A stretch of DNA of 64,000 bases from assembly GCF_900105595.1 (NCBI RefSeq), contig NZ_LT629784.1, positions 3,431,001-3,495,000 on the forward strand, written 5' to 3'. Position numbers and translations under genes: made by a program. This stretch comes from Stappia sp. ES.058 (GTDB lineage Bacteria > Pseudomonadota > Alphaproteobacteria > Rhizobiales > Stappiaceae). The notes beneath the pieces are model-generated. The model was not told the DNA's origin, did no database searches, and worked only from the letters and a program-made list of their open reading frames with translations. How positions within the stretch are numbered: the first letter of the stretch is position 1; each line of letters begins with the position of its first letter. This document shows positions 16,225 through 25,409 of this stretch, piece after piece.

Positions 16225-17577
16225 ATGAATAACAAGCAGCAGCAGCCGGACAAGGCCGCCGCGGGCACAAAGGGCGCGACAGATATTGGATGGCTCGCCC
16301 GGCGGTCCCTGCACATCGGCCTGCTTTCCTTCGGCGGCCCCGCGGCACAGATCGCCCTGCTGCACAAGGAGTTCGTCGCCGACGGCAAGCGGATTTCGGA
16401 AGCCCGTTTCCTCAATGCCCTGAACTATTGCATGCTTCTGCCCGGACCCGAAGCGCAGCAACTGGCGACCTATTGCGGCTGGATCGTCGCCGGAACGCGC
16501 GGCGGCATCGTCTCCGGCCTCCTCTTCATCGCCCCCGGCGCGATCGCGATGCTGGCGTTGTCCCTCGTCTATGTGACATTTGGCGCGTCTCCGATTGTCG
16601 CAAGCCTCTTCTTCGGCATCAAGGCGGGCGTTCTGGCGATCGTTTTGCAGGCGCTGATCCGGCTCGCCGGTCGGGCAATGACCTCGACAGCCGCCTTTGC
16701 CATCGCGGCCGCATCCTTTTGCGCACTGTTCTTTCTCGACCTTCCCTTTCCGCAGGTGATCGTGGCCGCCGGTCTGTGCGGGCTCGGCTTGCCGCGCCGC
16801 GCGGGCGAGGCCGGACCCGATCCGGTTGACCCCGCACCGCCGGGCCGACACACCTTGCATGCGCGCGCCCTTCGCATCCTGTGCGCCGGCCTCGTCCTTT
16901 GGGGACTGCCCGTGGCCGCCGGTCTCGTCCTGCTGTCGCCCGACCACGTGCTGGCCGATATCGCCGCGTTCTTTTCCACCATGGCTCTGGTCAGCTTCGG
17001 CGGCGCCTATGCGCTGCTGAGCTACATGGCCCAGGTCGCGGTGGAGACCAACGGCTGGCTGACAGCCGGCGAAATGCTCGACGGCCTCGGGCTTGCCGAA
17101 ACGACGCCCGGACCGCTGATCCTCGTCACGCAGTTCGTCGGCTTTCTGGGCGGCCACCGGGCGCCGGCCCCTTTCGATCCGCTGATCGCCGGCATTCTGG
17201 CCGCGGGACTGACCACCTGGGTGACCTTCGCGCCGAGCTTCGTCTTCGTGCTGGCCGGCGCGCCCTACGTCGACCGCATTCGCGAGATCACCTGGCTGTC
17301 GAATGTCCTGTCGGCGATCACGGCGGCGGTCGTCGGCACGATCTTGAACCTTTCGCTCTGGTTCGCGATCAACGTCGTCTTCGCCGAGGTCGGCGCGTTC
17401 GAAGGGGGATGGATTTCCGCGCCCCTGCCCGTCCTCGCCAGCGTGCAGCCCTGGAGCCTGGCGATCGCGGCGGGCGCGGGCGTGATGCTGTTCGCGCTGA
17501 AGCGCGGCATTGCCGAGGTGGTGATCGCGGCAAGCCTGGCCGGCCTTGTCGTCAGGATGGGCGGGCTGTCAGGGTGA
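16225..17577 (+). CDS. chrA: Chromate transporter ChrA
   Basis: A 450-residue inner-membrane protein with two homologous CHR domains (about 25-195 and 230-440), the long bidomain form. Each half shows the CHR start block: SLHIGLLSFGGPAAQIALL (about 31-49) and a matching FFSTMALVSFGGAYALLSYM. The FGG and ETTPGPL motifs are present. The family exports chromate by proton motive force or exchanges sulfate-like anions. The convergent MarR gene is next door; no chromate reductase is obvious, although the NQO-like flavoproteins at 18229-19407 belong to a family with quinone or chromate reductase members. Confidence 0.88.
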   Translation: MNNKQQQPDKAAAGTKGATDIGWLARRSLHIGLLSFGGPAAQIALLHKEFVADGKRISEARFLNALNYCMLLPGPEAQQLATYCGWIVAGTRGGIVSGLLFIAPGAIAMLALSLVYVTFGASPIVASLFFGIKAGVLAIVLQALIRLAGRAMTSTAAFAIAAASFCALFFLDLPFPQVIVAAGLCGLGLPRRAGEAGPDPVDPAPPGRHTLHARALRILCAGLVLWGLPVAAGLVLLSPDHVLADIAAFFSTMALVSFGGAYALLSYMAQVAVETNGWLTAGEMLDGLGLAETTPGPLILVTQFVGFLGGHRAPAPFDPLIAGILAAGLTTWVTFAPSFVFVLAGAPYVDRIREITWLSNVLSAITAAVVGTILNLSLWFAINVVFAEVGAFEGGWISAPLPVLASVQPWSLAIAAGAGVMLFALKRGIAEVVIAASLAGLVVRMGGLSG

Positions 17578-17582
17578 TCCGT

Positions 17583-17601
17583 GGCCGGCTATTCGCCGGC
17601 C
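17583..17601. terminator. Weak stem-loop between chrA and marR
   Basis: A 7-bp perfect stem (GGCCGGC / GCCGGCC, loop of five) spans the convergent ends. It overlaps the last codons of the MarR gene and lacks a T run. Confidence 0.3.
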
Positions 17602-18062
17602 TCGCCATCCTCGGCGTCCAGATCGTCGCCCCTGCGCGAACCGAGGTTCTTCTCGACCTGACGCAGCAGCTTGCGAAGCTTCTTGCGGTCCTTTTCATCG
17701 AGCCCGACAAGCGCCTCGCGCTCCAGCCGCTTCCAGGACGTGTCGACGGTCTCGACAAGAGCCCGTCCCTCGTCGGTCAGGAAAACGCGCGCGAGCCGCC
17801 CGTCGGCCTCCGACGTGGCACGCCTCAAGAAACCCTGGGCGGACAGGCGCGTGACCATCTTGGTGACCGTCGGCGGCTGAACCGCGAGCGTGGTGGCAAG
17901 CTGGCTCATCGTCTGTCCGTCGACATCCGCGAGGATCTTCAGGACGGTCTCCTGGCCCGGATGCAGTCCGATCCGGGCGAGGTGGGTGCCGGCGCGCGAG
18001 CGATGGGCCTTGGCGGCTTGCGCCAGACGGAACGTCACGCTTTTTTTGAAATTGAACGCCAT
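17589..18062 (-). CDS. MarR-family transcriptional regulator
   Basis: A 157-residue winged-helix regulator. The DNA-binding core is clear (about 47-100: QTMSQLATTLAVQPPTVTKMVTRL, then the wing RRATSEADGRLARVFLT). The C-terminal tail is strongly charged (RRGDDLDAEDGE). MarR proteins usually repress a nearby gene and release DNA on binding an aromatic or oxidant ligand. Candidate targets are the NQO-like operon whose last gene ends 166 bases upstream and the convergent chrA, but no operator was recognised. Confidence 0.85.
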   Translation of the reverse strand: MAFNFKKSVTFRLAQAAKAHRSRAGTHLARIGLHPGQETVLKILADVDGQTMSQLATTLAVQPPTVTKMVTRLSAQGFLRRATSEADGRLARVFLTDEGRALVETVDTSWKRLEREALVGLDEKDRKKLRKLLRQVEKNLGSRRGDDLDAEDGEAGE

Positions 18063-18228
18063 GACACGACTTCTAACGCCGGCAAATGACCGAAGGATGA
18101 CACCCGCCCCGGCGGAAAACGCGCGCCGGCTGCGCCGCCGGGCTCAGGTGCATGCCTGCGAGAATGCATGGGCGCGCGGCCGCGATCAAAGCCTTTTCAC
18201 GCCCCGCGCGCGGAATTCCAGACCCGGC

Positions 18229-18816
18229 TCACCACCTGGAATAAACGGTCTCGACCCGTCTCATGAAACTCGCGCGACTGTCGGCGGACGAACTGTCCAT
18301 GTTGTAATGCGCCAGATAGGTCGACTTGCAGCGCGGCGCGCAGAGCGCGCGAATGCCGCGCAGAACCGTCTTGCGTCCGGGCTCGCCCATCAGCTTGGAG
18401 ACCAGCCACGACGCGCCGCAGGTCGTCACCACGCCGATGCGCTTGATGTGCTGCATGCGCGGACGCATCGGGCTGGTCGCCGTCGGGATCTCGAAAGTGA
18501 CATGCGGCACCCAGACCCGGTCGAGATAGCCCTTCAGCATCGCCGGCAGGCCGAACCACCAGGTCGGATAGACGAAGACGAGCGCCTCCGCCCACAGGAT
18601 GTCGTCGACGTGGGATTCGACCGGAGCACGGTTCAGTTTCGCGTCCGAATAGCGGACCCATTCCGGCTCCAGCATCACGGGATCGAAGCCATCCGCGTAA
18701 AGATCCGTCACGCGCAGCTCATGCCCGCCCTTTTCCAGGGAGGCCCGGACGGTCCCGGCCAAAGCCGTCCCGAAACTGTTCGCGCTTGGATGACACTGAA
18801 TGAGCAGGATGCGCAT
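18229..18816 (-). CDS. Flavodoxin-fold NAD(P)H:quinone oxidoreductase (1 of 2)
   Basis: A 195-residue protein of the Flavodoxin_2 family (NQO1/KefF/MdaB type), cytoplasmic, binding FMN or FAD and passing two electrons from NAD(P)H to quinones or other acceptors. It starts MRILLIQCHP, and has the family block FVYPTWWFGLPAMLKGYLDRV (about 82-102). It is the last gene of the minus-strand run beginning with the ABC substrate-binding protein, and follows its paralogue by nine bases. The paralogue shares the same blocks but is clearly different in sequence, so the duplication is not recent. Confidence 0.8.
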   Translation of the reverse strand: MRILLIQCHPSANSFGTALAGTVRASLEKGGHELRVTDLYADGFDPVMLEPEWVRYSDAKLNRAPVESHVDDILWAEALVFVYPTWWFGLPAMLKGYLDRVWVPHVTFEIPTATSPMRPRMQHIKRIGVVTTCGASWLVSKLMGEPGRKTVLRGIRALCAPRCKSTYLAHYNMDSSSADSRASFMRRVETVYSRW

Positions 18817-18825
18817 GAAAAGGTC

Positions 18826-19407
18826 CTAGAGCCGCGCCATCTCGGCGTCGACGCGCGACAGGAAGGCCGTTCGGGCATCCGCGTCGGCGCGGTTGAGGTC
18901 GTATTTGGCGAGATAGGCGAGACGCGCGGTCGGCGCGACCAGCGAGCGCAGCACCCGGCGCACGATCCGGCGCGGCGGATCGCCGAGAAAGAAGGCGCGC
19001 CAGCGCGCCCCGCCATAGGTTGTGATGGCGACAAGGCGGCGGATGTGCTGCAGGTTCGGCTTCACCCGTCCGTTCTCCATCCGGAAGGAAACGCCCGGCA
19101 GCAACACCCGGTCGAAATAGCCTTTCAGGATCGCCGGGAAACCGAAATTCCAGACCGGATAGACCAGAACCAGCGCCTCCGCCCGCTGCAATTGCTCGAC
19201 CTGCGAGGCCACCCTGGCCCGGTTTTCCGGAACATCGTGATAGGCAAGCCGCTCCGCCCGGCTCAGGACCGGATCGAAGCCCTGATCATAAAGATCGAGC
19301 ACCTCGACCTCATGTCCCCTGGAAACGAGCGTGTTCAGGGCGCGCTCTTTCAGCGCGGCACAAAAACTCGTTTCCACCGGATGGGCGTAGATCAACAGAA
19401 CGCGCAT
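18826..19407 (-). CDS. Flavodoxin-fold NAD(P)H:quinone oxidoreductase (2 of 2)
   Basis: A 193-residue Flavodoxin_2 protein with the start MRVLLIYAHP and the block VYPVWNFGFPAILKGYFDRV (about 81-100). It is paralogous to the following gene. Twelve bases separate it from the FAD-linked oxidoreductase upstream, so it is almost certainly in the same transcript. In this setting the pair may accept electrons from, or reduce an intermediate of, the heterocycle pathway proposed for the cluster; the true substrate is unknown. Confidence 0.8.
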   Translation of the reverse strand: MRVLLIYAHPVETSFCAALKERALNTLVSRGHEVEVLDLYDQGFDPVLSRAERLAYHDVPENRARVASQVEQLQRAEALVLVYPVWNFGFPAILKGYFDRVLLPGVSFRMENGRVKPNLQHIRRLVAITTYGGARWRAFFLGDPPRRIVRRVLRSLVAPTARLAYLAKYDLNRADADARTAFLSRVDAEMARL

Positions 19408-19419
19408 CGCGATCGCGCC

Positions 19420-20817
19420 TCAGGACAGGCCGGGAAAGAGATACGTCTGGTCCGACGTGAAGTCGAAGTCCGGGTTCTCCCACGCGATCATCTTGCCCGG
19501 ATTGAGCAACCCCTTCGGATCCGCTTCTTTCTTGAAGGCAAGTTGCACCGCGTCCGTCTGCTTCATGCCGCCCTCTTCCAGCGTGTAGCGATGCGGATTG
19601 AAAATCGGACAGCCGTGCTCCTCGTGGATCCTGATGATCTCGTCGAGCCGCTCTTCCGTCGTGTAACGCACGATCGGCAGGCCGAAGCAGGTGACCTTGC
19701 CGTCGAACCGCACGAACTCCAGGTGACCCAACACCTCGTCGCCGAAGAGATCGGCGAGTTGGACCGCCTTCTTCACGTGATCGGGGAAGGGGTAGAGCAC
19801 CTGCAGGTAGGTGATCGTCGGATCGACCCTGAGGCCGCGCAACGTCGTGTGGTTCCACGTCAGTTCCGGCACCGGCGGCAGGCTCTTGCGATCGCTGTCG
19901 GACGCCTCGTCGGAGCGGTAGACGAGTTCGCCCGCCGCGCGACGCGCCAGGAAGGCGGAGAATGCATCCATCGCGAAGGGCGCAACCATGATCGCGCAGA
20001 CCGACTGGCTGGACCGCAGGAACTTCTTGTGCCGCAGGAAATACTCATACGGGACCGGCGCCGAGATCGGCGCGATTTCCTTGGTCAGAATGCCGTCCTG
20101 ATTGGCAAGCGCATCGGCGAAGCCGGCGGCGTCCGCGAAACTGTCGAAGCCGACGAGCACATCGACCCAGTCGTAACTTGCGGTCAGCGGCATGGTCACC
20201 TCGGTGATGATGCCGTTGGTGCCATAGGCATGGCTGACCTTGTGCAGATCCGACCCCGACAAGGTGAGGACCTGCGGCTCCTCCTCCATCGTCACGACGC
20301 GCAAGGAAAGGATGTTGCCGAAATCCCGCAAGCCGCCCCAGTTGATCGAGCCGATCCCGCCCGAGCCGCCGGCGACGAAGCCGCCGATGGTCGCCGTGCG
20401 ATGGGTGGAGGGATGCATCCTCAGTTCCTGCCCGCTCTCGCGGGTGGCGTCGTCGATGGTCGCCATGATGGCGCCGGCCTCGGCCCGCACATGTCCGCGC
20501 CCGACCTCCAGCACCTTGTTCATCTCGGCGAGATTGAGAACGACCCCGCCCGACAGCGGCATGGCCTGGCCGTAGTTGCCGGTGCCCGCGCCGCGCGTGG
20601 TGACCGGAACGTCATGCGCGTAGCAGGCCTTGAGCACGCGAATCACGTCCGCCTCGCTCGTGGCATTGACCACGATGTCCGCCGTCACCTCGTCGAGCTG
20701 GCGCTTGAGCACCGGCGAGTACCAGAAGAAGTCGCGGCTTTTCTGCCGCACGATCTGCGGGTTGTCCTCGATGGCCAGACCCTCGAGGTCGGCCTTCAAC
20801 GCGGCAATGTCGCTCAT
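19420..20817 (-). CDS. FAD-binding oxidoreductase, GlcD/D-lactate dehydrogenase-like
   Basis: A 465-residue flavoprotein of the FAD_binding_4 (VAO/PCMH) family. The FAD-binding half contains TRGAGTGNYGQAMPLSGG (about 64-81) and GGFVAGGSGGIGSINWG; the cap domain with the C-terminal GLLNPGKM motif follows. Relatives oxidise 2-hydroxyacids such as glycolate or D-lactate. The ATG at 20817 is used; 40 upstream in-frame residues are not family-like. It sits between the cytosine-deaminase-like hydrolase and the two NQO-like genes, suggesting an oxidation step in the same pathway. Confidence 0.8.
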   Translation of the reverse strand: MSDIAALKADLEGLAIEDNPQIVRQKSRDFFWYSPVLKRQLDEVTADIVVNATSEADVIRVLKACYAHDVPVTTRGAGTGNYGQAMPLSGGVVLNLAEMNKVLEVGRGHVRAEAGAIMATIDDATRESGQELRMHPSTHRTATIGGFVAGGSGGIGSINWGGLRDFGNILSLRVVTMEEEPQVLTLSGSDLHKVSHAYGTNGIITEVTMPLTASYDWVDVLVGFDSFADAAGFADALANQDGILTKEIAPISAPVPYEYFLRHKKFLRSSQSVCAIMVAPFAMDAFSAFLARRAAGELVYRSDEASDSDRKSLPPVPELTWNHTTLRGLRVDPTITYLQVLYPFPDHVKKAVQLADLFGDEVLGHLEFVRFDGKVTCFGLPIVRYTTEERLDEIIRIHEEHGCPIFNPHRYTLEEGGMKQTDAVQLAFKKEADPKGLLNPGKMIAWENPDFDFTSDQTYLFPGLS

Positions 20818-20836
20818 AATCCTGTTTCCCCAGATC

Positions 20837-22165
20837 CTAGGTCGCCATGAGATCGTCGAGTTCGCGAAAATCGGGAAGCTTCCGCGATATCGCGCGCCCG
20901 GCACGCAAGACCGTACGCGCTCCCGCCGGACGCGCAATCAGTTCGTTCCAGTTTCTGGCCCGGAAGACGACCATGTCGGCCGGCGAGCCGACATCGAGCC
21001 GCCCGCGCGTGCTGTCGCCCAGAAGATCAGCGGGCGTCGAGGTCGCGGCGCGGATCCAGTCACCGGACGGATGATCGAGATGCAGGATGCGCACGGCCTG
21101 GGCGTAGACCTCGACCATGTCGAGGTCGCCATAGGCATAAAAGGGATCGCGCGTGTTGTCGGAGGCAACGGCGACGGGAATGCCGCGCGCCTTCATCTCG
21201 TGCAGCAGCGTCACCCCGCGCCAGCGCGGCGTGCGACCGCCCGCGCGATCCATCAGGTACATGTTGCAAAGCGGCAGGCTGACGACGCCGATCCCGGCGT
21301 CTGCGACAAGGTCGAGGGTCCGGTCGACCGCGTCATCGGACTGTCGTGCCAGCGAACAGCAATGGCCGCACACCACCTTGCCGGAGAAGCTGGTCCGGAT
21401 GGCCGCCTCGGCAATCACCCGCAGGGAGGTCGCATCCGGGTCCGCGGTTTCATCCACATGAAAATCGAGCGACAGGCCTCGGCGTTCGGCAGCATGGAAC
21501 ATCGCCTCGACACGATCTTCCAGACCGTCGATCATATAGGTCACCGCACCAAGGCTGCCGCCAGCCTCCGCCGCCCGGTCCGCAATCGACGGCAGGAACG
21601 CCGGATCGTCGAGACTGTCGATCCCGAAGAGTGCGGAGGCCTGAAGATCGATCCGGTCCGCCCACTCCCGACGGATATCCTTGAACACATCCCAGCTGAT
21701 TCCGTCCTGCGGCGGAATGCTGTCCAGATGGGTGCGCATCAAGACGGTGCCATGCGCATGGGCGCAGGCGAGCGCGAACGACATGCGCCGACGCACGTCG
21801 CCGGCAGACCAGCGCGCCTCCCGGTCCGCTTTCACCGCATCAAGCGCGCCCGGAAAAGTGCCGTCGGGATTGGGGCGACGCGACCAGATATGCCCCTTGT
21901 CGAGATGGGTGTGCATGTCGACCAGCCCGGGCAGCACCAATCCGCCGTCGAGATCGACCATCGCCGCGCCGTCGGGATCGATCAACTCGCCGCAGGGCGC
22001 GATCACCGCGACCTCGCCCTTGTCGATCAGGATGTCCGCGCGCCCCAGCCCGTCGCCGATGTGATTGAGAACCCCGGATGTCACGGCGCTTGGAAGCGTC
22101 GCGTTGGCGAGGAGAACCGCGCCGTCGCCCATTGTCAGTTCGCGTGTGTCGATTGCGTCAGCCAT
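20837..22165 (-). CDS. Amidohydrolase, cytosine-deaminase-like
   Basis: A 442-residue metal-dependent hydrolase of the cytosine deaminase group. Metal and substrate motifs are visible: the MHTHLDKGH block (about 84-92, HxH), FHVDE (near 235), CGHCCSL (near 265) and the Asp-bearing VASDNTRDPFYAYGDLDM (near 338). The last block closely mirrors the CodA-type GHDxxxDPW region. It removes an amino group from, or opens, a ring such as a pyrimidine; the exact substrate is open. Its start overlaps the end of the permease gene by eight bases, so it is tied to the importer. Confidence 0.82.
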   Translation of the reverse strand: MADAIDTRELTMGDGAVLLANATLPSAVTSGVLNHIGDGLGRADILIDKGEVAVIAPCGELIDPDGAAMVDLDGGLVLPGLVDMHTHLDKGHIWSRRPNPDGTFPGALDAVKADREARWSAGDVRRRMSFALACAHAHGTVLMRTHLDSIPPQDGISWDVFKDIRREWADRIDLQASALFGIDSLDDPAFLPSIADRAAEAGGSLGAVTYMIDGLEDRVEAMFHAAERRGLSLDFHVDETADPDATSLRVIAEAAIRTSFSGKVVCGHCCSLARQSDDAVDRTLDLVADAGIGVVSLPLCNMYLMDRAGGRTPRWRGVTLLHEMKARGIPVAVASDNTRDPFYAYGDLDMVEVYAQAVRILHLDHPSGDWIRAATSTPADLLGDSTRGRLDVGSPADMVVFRARNWNELIARPAGARTVLRAGRAISRKLPDFRELDDLMAT

Positions 22166-23030
22166 CCCGTTTGATCGCGCTTTCGTGCCAGCGCCGCAAC
22201 ATCAAATGCGACAGGATGCTGAGGCTCGCGAAAATCACGATCCCCGTCAGCGAGATCAGAACGATCGCGGCGAACATGCGCGGGATGTTGAGACGGTAGC
22301 TGGCTTCCAGGATCTTGAACGCAAGTCCCGACCCCAGCCCGCCCGTTCCCGCGACGAATTCGGCGACGATGGCGCCGATCAGCGACAGGCCGCCGGCGAT
22401 CTTCAGGCCGCCGAGGAAATAGGGCAGCGCGGACGGAAGCCGCAGATGCCACAGGGTCTGCCAGCGGCTCGCGCCATAGAGCTGGAACAGGTTGCGCAGA
22501 TTGTGGTCCGCGGAATTCAGCCCGAGCGTCGTGTTCGACAGGATCGGAAAGAAGGCGACGATCCACGCGCAGATCAGGAGGCCGACGATCTTGGAGGGCA
22601 CATAGATGAAGATCAGCGGGGCGATCACGATCACCGGCGTCACCTGGAGAATGACGGCATAGGGGAAGAAGGACATCTCCACCCATTTCGACTGCGCGAA
22701 GAGCACCGCCAGGCCGACACCGCCGATGGTGGCGATGACGAGCGCGCCGAGCGTGATCTGCAGGGTTACGAGCAGGGCCGGCCAAAGCATCGACCAGTCC
22801 TTCACCAGCGCACCGGCCACCCGGTCGGGTCCGGGCAGAATGTAATGCGGCACCTGATAGGCATCGACGTACCACTGCCAGCCGGCGATGGTGGCGATCA
22901 TCACCGCGGCCGGAAGGGCCCAGCGCGCGACGCGATCGATTCGCGCGCGGCGGAGCTTGTCCGCCTCCGCCGCGTCGAGCGGGGGAAGCGCCGCGGTTTC
23001 AAGGCGGTCCGGTTCGGTCTCTGGCGTCAT
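22158..23030 (-). CDS. ABC transporter permease (NitT/TauT/ThiX type)
   Basis: A 290-residue inner-membrane protein with six predicted helices and the permease EAA loop region (about 185-215, ALPYFLGGLKIAGGLSLIGAIVAEF). It has a cytoplasmic start of about 45 charged residues. It belongs to the NitT/TauT/SsuBC class, importing small organic molecules with the neighbouring ATPase and NMT1-like binding protein. The ATG at 23030 is chosen; a longer in-frame start would overlap the ATPase gene. Confidence 0.85.
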   Translation of the reverse strand: MTPETEPDRLETAALPPLDAAEADKLRRARIDRVARWALPAAVMIATIAGWQWYVDAYQVPHYILPGPDRVAGALVKDWSMLWPALLVTLQITLGALVIATIGGVGLAVLFAQSKWVEMSFFPYAVILQVTPVIVIAPLIFIYVPSKIVGLLICAWIVAFFPILSNTTLGLNSADHNLRNLFQLYGASRWQTLWHLRLPSALPYFLGGLKIAGGLSLIGAIVAEFVAGTGGLGSGLAFKILEASYRLNIPRMFAAIVLISLTGIVIFASLSILSHLMLRRWHESAIKRDG

Positions 23031-23082
23031 TGCACCCTCTCCGTCAGTCTTGCATGCGCGCCGTTCGACGATCGCGCAGCCT

Positions 23083-23919
23083 TCATGCGCCGCTCGCATC
23101 GCCCGCCATTGCCGCCTGAAGCGCCTCGGACGCACGCCGGCAATGATCGGAGTACAGATGCGAGGTGCGAAAATCCTCCCCACGTGGATAGGGCGCGTCG
23201 ACGGCCAGATCGGCAACCACCCGGCCGGGCCGCGCAGCCATGATCACGATCCGGTTCGACAGGTAGACGCTTTCGAACACGGAATGCGTGACGAAGACCA
23301 CCGTCCAGCCGAACTCCTCCCACAGCCGCAACAAATCATTGTTGAGCCGGAAGCGCGTGATCTCGTCCAGCGCCGCGAAGGGTTCATCCATCAACAGGAG
23401 TTTGGGCTTGGTCACCAGGGCGCGGGCGATCGAGACGCGCATTTTCATGCCGCCGGACAATTCGCGCGGATAGCTTTCGGCAAAGCCCTCCAGACCCACC
23501 ATTTCGAGCGCTTCCATCACCCGGTCCCGGGCGGCGCGGGCGCTCTCGCCCTTCAGCCTGAGCGGCAGATGCACATTGGCGAAGACCGTCGCCCAGGGCA
23601 TCAGCGTCGGCTCCTGGAAGACGAAGCTGATGTCGTGATCCTTCTGCCCGGGACGCTCGCCCGGCCAGACCAGACGTCCGGCACTCGGGCTGGACAGGCC
23701 GGCAACGATCCTGAGCGCCGTCGACTTGCCGCAGCCAGACGGGCCCAGCAGGCTGACGAACTCGCCCTCCCGGATGCTCAAGGACATGTCCTTGAGGGCA
23801 ACGGTCGCGTTGGAAAAGGTCTTGGTGACGCTCTGCAGCGAGACAACCGTTCCGGCCGTCTCGCCGTCGTTCTGCGGGGAAACGGATGTCACGGCGCGAT
23901 CTCCGTCGCGCCGTGACAT
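23083..23919 (-). CDS. ABC transporter ATP-binding protein (NitT/TauT/ThiZ type)
   Basis: A 278-residue ATPase. Walker A (GPSGCGKST, about 59-67), Q-loop region (FVFQEPTLMPW), signature LSGGM (about 151-155) and Walker B LLLMDEPFAALDE (about 171-183) are intact, with the H-loop THSV after it. A GTG a few codons downstream (about residue 10) is an alternative start. It lies between the binding protein and permease genes, the standard order for this importer class. Confidence 0.88.
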   Translation of the reverse strand: MSRRDGDRAVTSVSPQNDGETAGTVVSLQSVTKTFSNATVALKDMSLSIREGEFVSLLGPSGCGKSTALRIVAGLSSPSAGRLVWPGERPGQKDHDISFVFQEPTLMPWATVFANVHLPLRLKGESARAARDRVMEALEMVGLEGFAESYPRELSGGMKMRVSIARALVTKPKLLLMDEPFAALDEITRFRLNNDLLRLWEEFGWTVVFVTHSVFESVYLSNRIVIMAARPGRVVADLAVDAPYPRGEDFRTSHLYSDHCRRASEALQAAMAGDASGA

Positions 23920-23953
23920 CCGGCAGTGGGTCCAGGCTTGATGCGCACGCCGA

Positions 23954-24997
23954 TCAGTTTCCGGTCAGGGTCTTCTTGAGATCCAGCCCAACGCCCTTGT
24001 TGATGAAATCGAGCGTGTAGCTTTCCTTGATGTCGATGCCGTCCTCGATGACGCCGGCCTTGACCATCTTGGCATAGAAGTCGGCGTTGCGCGCGTCGGT
24101 CATCGCGCCGATGCCCCGGGTTTCGCTGTCTCCGGAATCGACGATGCCGTATTTCTTCATCTGTTCGATGGAAAAGGCGATCTGTTCGGCTGTCATTTCC
24201 GGATTGTCCTTCATGATCAGCGCATTGGCGGCACTGTTGTCACCATAAAGGTAGTTGTACCACCCGATCGCCGAGCCATCGACGAAACATTGCACCGCCT
24301 CGGGCCGATTGGCGATGGTGTCTTCCATCGTCTCGACCGTCGTCGAATAGCTGTTGAACCCGTAGTCGGCGATCAGGAAGACATCCGGCATGAAGCCGCC
24401 TTCGCGCTGGATTGAATAGGGCTCCGCGGTAACATAACCCTGCTGGCCAGCGGTTTCATCCGCAAGAAAGGGTGCCGGGTTGAAGGTATAGGGCCGGCGC
24501 TGCTCGACCGTGAAACCGTACTCGGAGATCATCCACTGGTAATAGGATGCAAAGCCGTTGTCGCCGATCAGGAGCGGCGCGGTCCCCGCCAGGCTCTCCC
24601 AGCTTTCGTATTTGCCCGGATGGGTAAGGATGACCTGCGGCTCCTTCTGGAACAGCGAGCTGACCACCACCACGGGGATCCCCTCGCGCCGCGCGTAGAA
24701 CGCCTGCAGCATGTTTCCGCCCATGTGGAAGTCCATCTTGCCGGCAAGCATCAGGGCGCGGTTGTTGACCTGTGGCCCGCCCGGAACGATCGATACGTCG
24801 AGACCGCAAGCCTCATAGGTTCCGTCGGCCACGGACTGATAGAACCCGCCGTGCTCCGCCTGGGCCAGCCAGTTGGTGCCGAAGGTGACAGCTTCCTGAG
24901 CGGTCGCGCCCGCGGTTCCCGCAAGCATCGCCGCAAGCGCGGACGCCGCAACACCGCACACCGTCCGTGCGCCACCCTTAGTCGTGAATTTCCCCAT
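23954..24997 (-). CDS. NMT1/THI5-like ABC substrate-binding protein
   Basis: A 347-residue periplasmic binding protein. The signal peptide spans about 1-33 (basic start, hydrophobic AASALAAMLAG, ATA-QEA cleavage). The mature start (VTFGTNWLAQAEHGGFYQSVADG) is the classic NMT1 pattern seen in ThiY and pyrimidine-precursor binders. With the cytosine-deaminase-like gene downstream, a pyrimidine-like ligand is the best guess. The ATG at 24997 precedes the signal peptide directly, so the longer in-frame start is rejected. It is the first gene of a seven-gene run ending at 18229. Confidence 0.85.
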   Translation of the reverse strand: MGKFTTKGGARTVCGVAASALAAMLAGTAGATAQEAVTFGTNWLAQAEHGGFYQSVADGTYEACGLDVSIVPGGPQVNNRALMLAGKMDFHMGGNMLQAFYARREGIPVVVVSSLFQKEPQVILTHPGKYESWESLAGTAPLLIGDNGFASYYQWMISEYGFTVEQRRPYTFNPAPFLADETAGQQGYVTAEPYSIQREGGFMPDVFLIADYGFNSYSTTVETMEDTIANRPEAVQCFVDGSAIGWYNYLYGDNSAANALIMKDNPEMTAEQIAFSIEQMKKYGIVDSGDSETRGIGAMTDARNADFYAKMVKAGVIEDGIDIKESYTLDFINKGVGLDLKKTLTGN

Positions 24998-25409
24998 AGC
25001 GCTGTACGCCTCCAATAGATGTTGCAATCGATACGGGCCGCCGTTGACCGGCCGCCGCTTTGTGATTGGCCACCCCCGCAAGGCACGTGGCGGCAACGCA
25101 CGGGGGCCCCCCGTTCGACCGAACGCGCGCCGTAAACGCCTTTCAAAGCAATCGGCGTGCCATGCATCAGCCCCTGCTTCGCGGAACGGGCCCGGCCGGA
25201 CCTCCTCTTCCGGTCTCGCCGGATTTCGTGTGGTCGTGGCGGGTCGCGAAACCTGCGACGCTCCACACTAGCGCAGGTTCGCCGCACAAAAAAGCGCCAT
25301 GCTTGATACAAAAATGCGCCTGAAAACATGCTCTTTTGCGCAAAAAGGAATTCCTTCCAGCCTGCAATTGCCTAGGGTCAGGGATTGACCGGCGAAGGAC
25401 ACAAAACCG
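24998..25409. promoter_or_regulatory. Divergent promoter region, 412 bases
   Basis: No gene is supported here. The 3' half (about 25285-25360) is AT-richer and carries the 12-bp palindrome at 25334-25345. Promoters for the minus-strand importer operon and the plus-strand ridA must both lie in this stretch. The palindrome is nearer to ridA. The half next to the binding-protein gene is GC-rich and shows nothing distinctive. Confidence 0.45.
25334..25345. promoter_or_regulatory. Candidate operator palindrome
   Basis: TTTTGCGCAAAA is a perfect 12-bp dyad in the divergent region, 65 bases before the ridA start. It could bind a dimeric regulator of the nucleobase-like cluster. No regulator gene for the cluster is adjacent except the MarR gene at its far end. 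Confidence 0.35.

Noticed and set aside
17890..20850. Very long plus-strand open frame (about 986 codons) opposite the NQO, FAD and MarR genes
   Set aside because: It is antisense to several genes with clear families, its product is Arg/His/Gly-rich and shows no fold or family pattern, and long antisense frames are expected at this GC content.
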